A stretch of 64,000 bases of DNA from assembly GCA_031547885.1 (NCBI GenBank), contig JAVBRO010000001.1:1-64000 (forward strand), written 5' to 3'. Positions 59,751 to 64,000 of this stretch are shown here, piece by piece (the first letter of the stretch is position 1; every line of letters starts with the position of its first letter). Both the position numbers and the translations under genes were made by a program. This DNA is from UBA940 sp031547885. GTDB lineage: Bacteria > Bacteroidota > Bacteroidia > Bacteroidales > Rikenellaceae. The notes under the pieces are model-generated. The model saw only the letters and a list, made by a program, of their open reading frames with translations, did not search any database and was not told the origin of the DNA.

Positions 59751-60761
59751 TTATGCGCCCGGCTGCGTGAATTCGTGTTGTTCCGGATAACTGAACGTAT
59801 TGTCGAGCAGCCACCTGGCCTTGTATATCCTGAAGGTTGCCGGACCGACATATATGGCATTGCCGTTGGAGTCGATCACGGTGGGAGACCACCAGCTTTC
59901 GGTCGGACGGAGCATCATTACGGGATAATCCCCAGGACCGGACGAAACGCTCTTTATGTTCGATGTGTTCGTCCTGCCCGGAAACTTCTCGAAACTTTTT
60001 GACGAAACGTCGAACTTGTAGACGGCGCTTCCGGTACTCAGCCACAGTTTGTTCTCGCCGTAGACCGGGAAAAGGTCGTGGGCGCTGCTCTGCCCTACCG
60101 GCAGCGGAATGGTTTCCTTCAGTTCCAGCGCCGGCCGGCCGTTACTGTAAGCGTATGTATAGGAGTTCAGCACGTTGTCGGCCGTCGCCCAAAGAACCTC
60201 GTTGCCCCGGTCCCACACGGCGTTGTGTCCGAACGGCAGGGAATAAACGGCCGCCGGAGCCGACGCAGGGGAATTCGCGGTATCCACCTTATAGAGCTTC
60301 AGCTTGTCGCCGTCGGCCGTACCGTCCGTACTGCATGCCACCACGATATTACCGTCGGGCAGCAGTTCGGCCGAATGCGGACTCCCCTTCGGCTGGGCGT
60401 AGAACATCATTTTATGATCCGCCTTGCGTACTATGCCCACGCCCCCGCGGGTCCCGACCACCAGGAAATAATTCCCGTTATAGATCGGTTTCACCTCGTC
60501 CGGAAGTTCGAACCACTTCCGGTGCTCGGCCGGGATTCCCGACTTCGAGGCGTCCCATTCCCATTCGATCTCATCGGTCCTGGTGTTCACTACGATTATC
60601 CTCTGCTTCGACTGCTCGGCCGCTACGAACCATCTCTCCGGTTTTTCGACAGGCTTCGGGCCGTCTGGATCCAGAACACTGGGATTTTCATCTTTTTCAC
60701 ACGACACCGCCGTCAGCAGCGCCGCCACTCCAACGATCAGTTTGATAAAGGGACTTTTCAT
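59751..60761 (-). CDS. DUF6528-like beta-propeller lipoprotein
   Basis: A 336-residue lipoprotein (ALLTAVSCEKDEN) with repeated beta-propeller blades resembling PQQ or YVTN folds: RIIVVNTRTDEIEWEWDA, YNGNYFLVVGTRGGVGIVRKADHKMMFY, GSPHSAELLPDGNIVVAC, GHNAVWDRGNEVLWATAD, SAHDLFPVYGENKLWLSTGSAVYKFD. It resembles Bacteroidetes proteins named DUF6528, which often accompany SusC/SusD genes and have no known reaction. It lies 46 bp after susD and 44 bp before the isomerase-like gene. A surface glycan-binding or processing role is inferred from position. Confidence 0.75.
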   Translation of the reverse strand: MKSPFIKLIVGVAALLTAVSCEKDENPSVLDPDGPKPVEKPERWFVAAEQSKQRIIVVNTRTDEIEWEWDASKSGIPAEHRKWFELPDEVKPIYNGNYFLVVGTRGGVGIVRKADHKMMFYAQPKGSPHSAELLPDGNIVVACSTDGTADGDKLKLYKVDTANSPASAPAAVYSLPFGHNAVWDRGNEVLWATADNVLNSYTYAYSNGRPALELKETIPLPVGQSSAHDLFPVYGENKLWLSTGSAVYKFDVSSKSFEKFPGRTNTSNIKSVSSGPGDYPVMMLRPTESWWSPTVIDSNGNAIYVGPATFRIYKARWLLDNTFSYPEQHEFTQPGA

Positions 60762-60807
60762 AACTTACAGTCTATTACGTTCAACTCAGTGTATCCTCAA
60801 ATATGTT

Positions 60808-62421
60808 TTATTGGCCCGCGTCCGAAGAGGTCCATCCCGGATTGTTTGGCGCAAGGCTGGGCGCAGCCGTCATCTGAGATGCGGGGACGGGCCACCAGTA
60901 GTCGCGGTTCTTGTCGAAACTGCGCGTCGTGATGGCGGTGCCGTCGAATTTACGGATCGTGAGGTTGTTCATGACATTTTCGGCCTCTTTCCAGCGCCGC
61001 AGGTCGTTGTAATACATCGCCTCGCCCGCAAATTCGATACGCCGTTCGTATCGGATTTGCCTGGTGATCTCCGCCTTCCCGCCGGTGGGATAATCCAGTG
61101 CCGTCGCTGCGGTGAATCCGGCCCTCTGGCGGATAGCCTTCACCGTGCGGTTCCACACCGTTTCCGACATCTGGTCCGTCTCGTTCATCGCCTCGGCATA
61201 CATCAGCAGGACGTCGGCGTAGCGAAGGATCATGCGGTTGATCGGAGAGCCGTTCTCACCGATATTTTCATCCCCCGTTTTCGGCTTGTTCTCATCATAA
61301 ATGGTGTATTTCCGGAAAGTGTAGCCCGTCTGGACGATCTTGAAAAGATTGTTGGTACCGTCCGTAACGACCGTCTCGCCCATGAACCGCGAACCCGGAT
61401 AGACTATCGTGCTGTAGAAACGGGGATCCAGGTCGGCGTATTCCGCCGAAGCCGCGTATATCGACTGCGCACGCGGCAGCCCGTCCTTCATCCAGTAGGA
61501 TTCGACGAAATCTTCGAGCGGGGCGGCGCTGTTGTACTGGCGCATGATGATGTCGTGGCTGTGCCCCATGCCGGTCGGCACCTGGATAGCCTCGACATTG
61601 AATATCGATTCGCTGCCGTGTTCGGCATCCACGGTGAAGAGTTCCCTGTAGTCGTTATAGAGCGAATAGACGCCCATGTTCATTACCGCAAAGGCGGCAT
61701 CGGCGGCATCCTGCCATTTCTGTGTATCGCCGGCGGTGTTCATCAACGGGCTGGCCTCGAAATTGAGCAGCCGCGCCTTGAGGGCGAGTGCGGCTCCGGC
61801 TGTCGCGCGGCCGTAGTCCGACGTACTCACATACCTGTTTGGAAGTATCTTCGAAACGTCGTCGAGTTCGGTCATGATGAATGCCAGTATCACATCCCGG
61901 TCCGTCCTGGGGGTATCCACCTGGGTGATGCTGGGCGGATCCGTAATGAGCGGCACCTTATAATAATAAGTAGTCAGTACGCTGTAGTACAGCGCGCGCA
62001 GAAAACGCGCCTGCGCCTTCATCTGTGATATATCCTCTTTAGTCAACTCCTTGTTGTTATCGATGTTGGCCAACAGGAAGTTGCAGCGCCCTATACCTAT
62101 GTAGGCATCGTTCCAGCGACCGTCGAAAATAGCGGTCGAGGATGTCTGGCGGCCTGTGGCTATTTCGTCCCATCCGCCGTTGTTGTGGTAGTTGTATGCG
62201 TTGGGTGTGACGCACTCTTCGAATGCCATGGTGCCCCCGCCGTACAGACTGCCGTTGCGCAGCGGAAGGTAGCAGGCCGTCATGCCGCTCCTGGCATTGG
62301 CGGCGCTGTACCAGAAAGTCCTTTCGCTGTAGGCGTCCGTGGGCTCGAAATCGAGCGAACAGGATGCGGAAAACGACATTACCGCCGCCGCAATCAGAAT
62401 GTTTAATGATATCTTTTTCAT
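60808..62421 (-). CDS. SusD/RagB-family nutrient-binding lipoprotein
   Basis: A 537-residue outer-membrane lipoprotein (AVMSFSASCSLDF) of the SusD/RagB family, the surface lid for its partner SusC. The N-terminal TPR-like helical region and the C-terminal pattern (INRMILRYADVLLMYAEAMNE, VWNRTVKAIRQRAGF, EITRQIRYERRIEFAGEAMYYNDLRRW, NRDYWWPVPASQM, PNNPGW) are diagnostic. It lies 19 bp downstream of the SusC gene. The family alone does not give the ligand; the associated lipoprotein isomerase suggests a small sugar or glycoside. Confidence 0.95.
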   Translation of the reverse strand: MKKISLNILIAAAVMSFSASCSLDFEPTDAYSERTFWYSAANARSGMTACYLPLRNGSLYGGGTMAFEECVTPNAYNYHNNGGWDEIATGRQTSSTAIFDGRWNDAYIGIGRCNFLLANIDNNKELTKEDISQMKAQARFLRALYYSVLTTYYYKVPLITDPPSITQVDTPRTDRDVILAFIMTELDDVSKILPNRYVSTSDYGRATAGAALALKARLLNFEASPLMNTAGDTQKWQDAADAAFAVMNMGVYSLYNDYRELFTVDAEHGSESIFNVEAIQVPTGMGHSHDIIMRQYNSAAPLEDFVESYWMKDGLPRAQSIYAASAEYADLDPRFYSTIVYPGSRFMGETVVTDGTNNLFKIVQTGYTFRKYTIYDENKPKTGDENIGENGSPINRMILRYADVLLMYAEAMNETDQMSETVWNRTVKAIRQRAGFTAATALDYPTGGKAEITRQIRYERRIEFAGEAMYYNDLRRWKEAENVMNNLTIRKFDGTAITTRSFDKNRDYWWPVPASQMTAAPSLAPNNPGWTSSDAGQ

Positions 62422-62440
62422 CTCTTTCGCGTTTTATCGG

Positions 62441-64000
62441 TTAGAAATCAAGGGCTACACCCACCGTGACTGTCTTCATGTTGGGATACTGGTTCAGGTT
62501 GACGGCATTCGTCGCGATCTCGGGGTCCCAGAGTTTGAAGGGCGAGAAAGTGAGCAGGTTCTGTGCGCTGACGAACACCTGCAGCCGTTCGATGCGGGCT
62601 TTCTGGATAAGACGCTTCGGGAAGGAGTATGTCAGCTGGATATTCTTCAGACGCAGGTACTTCGTGTTGTGGAGCCACTGGGTGGACTCTATGAAGTTCT
62701 CCGAAGCCTGGGTCGCGATGGTGAGAAGCGGAAGCTTGGAGTTCGGGTTGTTCTCCGTCCACGATTCGGTGTTCCAGTCGGCGGTGACACCCGCGCCGTT
62801 ATTGAACGGGTAGGCGATGTTGCCCGTGGGATATACATATACGTTGCCGACACCCTGGAACTGTGCATCCAGCGCTATGTCTTTCCATCCCAGATTAATG
62901 CCGAACGAATACATCATCTCGGGTATCGTATTGCCGGTGATGATCTTGTCCTCCTCGTTGATGATGTTGTCGTTATTGGTGTTGGCATATTTCACATAAC
63001 CCGGACGCAGATCCTGGCGCGTGCCGTAAACCACCGGCGTGTCGTCTATATCCGCCTGACTCTGGTAGTAGCCTTCGGCCTTGTAGAGGTAGAACGAGTT
63101 GATCGGATAACCCACCTTGGTGATGTTGCGGTAGCCGTTCGCATAGATCTGGTCGACGTTCATCGAGACGACCTTGTTGCGGAAGAAACTCACCGAACCG
63201 TTCACGCCGTAGGTGAAATTCCGTACCCTGTCGCGCCACGAAGCGATCACCTCGAAGCCCTTGTTGGCGACCGTCCCCACGTTGCTGTCGGGCCCGTCCA
63301 GTCCGCCTATATGGGAAGGAATGCTCATCTCCATTATAATGTCGGAAGTGCGCTTGTAGAAGAGGTTGCCTTCGAAAGAGAGCCTGCTGCGCAGAGCCAT
63401 AAGATCGAGGCCCACGTTGTAGGAAACGGTTCTCTCCCAGGTCAGCGTTTCGTCGGTCAGCGCCGTGATGGCGTAGCCGGAAGCCCTCTCGCCGCCGAAC
63501 GAATAATTCTGCCCTATGGCGTCGTAGGTCATTTGATAGGCGTAATTGCCCACCGACTGGCTGCCCAGCGCACCCACCGACGCCCTGATCTTGAGAAGCT
63601 CTATACCGCTGGCGTTGAAGAAATCTTCATTGTCGATCCTCCATCCGATCATGGCCGAAGGGAAGAAGGCCCAGCGGTGGCCCGGGGCAAGGCGAGACGA
63701 ACCGTCGTAACGCATGGTGATCTCGGCGAAATATTTTTCAGCGAACGTGTATGCCGCACGGCCGAAGACCGAGATCTCGCGCGAGAAGGAAGAACCGCCT
63801 GTCGCCTGGGCGTTGGTCTGGTTGGTCAGCGCCCCGAATTCGGTCAGCGTGTTGTCGTTGAAACCGAAATTGTAGGCCTGGAAGTTGCGTGAAACATAAT
63901 CCTTGTATTCGTTGCCCACCATCACATGGATGTCGTGCTTTCCGGCAAAGAGCTTCTCCCATACCAGACGGTGCGAAAACATCAGTTGTTGATATGTCGA
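62441..64000 (-). CDS. SusC/RagA-family TonB-dependent receptor, C-terminal part (cut by the window edge)
   Basis: The last 519 or so residues of a SusC-like TonB-linked outer-membrane transporter; the frame is open through base 64000, so the plug domain and start lie outside. Beta-barrel strands include RNFTYGVNGSVSFFRNKVVSM, YFAEITMRYDGSSRLAPGHRW and YLRLKNIQLTYSFPKRL, with LLKIRASVGALGSQSVGNYAYQ typical of the family. The terminus VTVGVALDF has the C-terminal Phe recognised by the BAM machinery. It is paired with susD. There is no internal frameshift in the visible part. Confidence 0.95.
   Translation of the reverse strand, partial: STYQQLMFSHRLVWEKLFAGKHDIHVMVGNEYKDYVSRNFQAYNFGFNDNTLTEFGALTNQTNAQATGGSSFSREISVFGRAAYTFAEKYFAEITMRYDGSSRLAPGHRWAFFPSAMIGWRIDNEDFFNASGIELLKIRASVGALGSQSVGNYAYQMTYDAIGQNYSFGGERASGYAITALTDETLTWERTVSYNVGLDLMALRSRLSFEGNLFYKRTSDIIMEMSIPSHIGGLDGPDSNVGTVANKGFEVIASWRDRVRNFTYGVNGSVSFFRNKVVSMNVDQIYANGYRNITKVGYPINSFYLYKAEGYYQSQADIDDTPVVYGTRQDLRPGYVKYANTNNDNIINEEDKIITGNTIPEMMYSFGINLGWKDIALDAQFQGVGNVYVYPTGNIAYPFNNGAGVTADWNTESWTENNPNSKLPLLTIATQASENFIESTQWLHNTKYLRLKNIQLTYSFPKRLIQKARIERLQVFVSAQNLLTFSPFKLWDPEIATNAVNLNQYPNMKTVTVGVALDF

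Noticed and set aside
1..64000. tRNA, rRNA, riboswitch, integrase or insertion-sequence transposase genes
   Set aside because: Intergenic gaps were read on both strands and no convincing cloverleaf, ribosomal segment, known aptamer or transposase frame was recognised; small RNAs could be missed by eye.

Overview
The window looks like chromosome from a GC-rich member of the Bacteroidales, most like Alistipes/Rikenellaceae. The evidence is a SusC/SusD pair, fimbrillin-type lipoproteins, BACON, FISUMP and SUMF1 lipoproteins, a two-component sensor with a large periplasmic propeller, lipoprotein signal peptides on most exported proteins, and TAnnTTTG-type -7 promoter boxes instead of TATAAT. No rRNA, tRNA, CRISPR array or transposase was seen. 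The genus is inferred from gene content only.

Layout. (1) 1-6711: unsaturated/keto-uronate catabolism (kduI, DUF4861 lipoprotein, kdgK, kduD, kdgA, ExuT-type transporter), taking 5-keto-4-deoxyuronate through KDG and KDPG to pyruvate and glyceraldehyde-3-phosphate. (2) 7056-15601: a radical-SAM sulfatase maturase, two secreted GH2 beta-galactosidase-type enzymes and a HAD-IIA phosphatase. (3) 15671-23324: a minus-strand group uxaC / PfkB sugar-acid kinase / LarA-superfamily nickel epimerase / gnd / SDR fructuronate reductase, with a divergent LacI-type regulator. Read together these five enzymes spell an unusual route: glucuronate, fructuronate, D-mannonate, D-gluconate, 6-phosphogluconate, ribulose-5-phosphate. 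This is the most interesting system in the window. (4) 23885-35771: bacterial alpha-2-macroglobulin divergent from PBP1C, a small exported orphan, and a MurNAc salvage operon (SSS transporter, BadF/BadG kinase, MurQ). (5) 35985-39699: a glycerophosphodiester/sn-glycerol-1-phosphate utilisation group (GlpT-like MFS, lipoprotein GDPD, AraM-type G1P dehydrogenase). (6) 39975-47228: a fimbrial cluster led by a TetR regulator, with OmpA/DUF3575 protein, DUF5119-type anchor, two fimbrillins and a third fimbrillin-like protein carrying a long glycine-rich ALK/LTK-like C-terminal domain. (7) 47651-53237: a four-gene secreted operon (OM beta-barrel, BACON-SUMF1, BACON-propeller, LRR lipoprotein), divergent from a hybrid-style periplasmic sensor kinase plus LytTR response regulator (53412-57055). 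(8) 57271-64000: the distal part of a SusC/SusD locus (FISUMP lipoprotein, xylose-isomerase-like lipoprotein, DUF6528 propeller, SusD, SusC cut by the window edge).

Intergenic DNA is unusually rich in repeats: hairpins with conserved ends and covarying inner arms, a second GGATTGCTTC...GCAATGAC family, a 110-bp tandem array, and short runs of tandem heptamers that abut start or stop codons. Strong intrinsic terminators separate the functional blocks.
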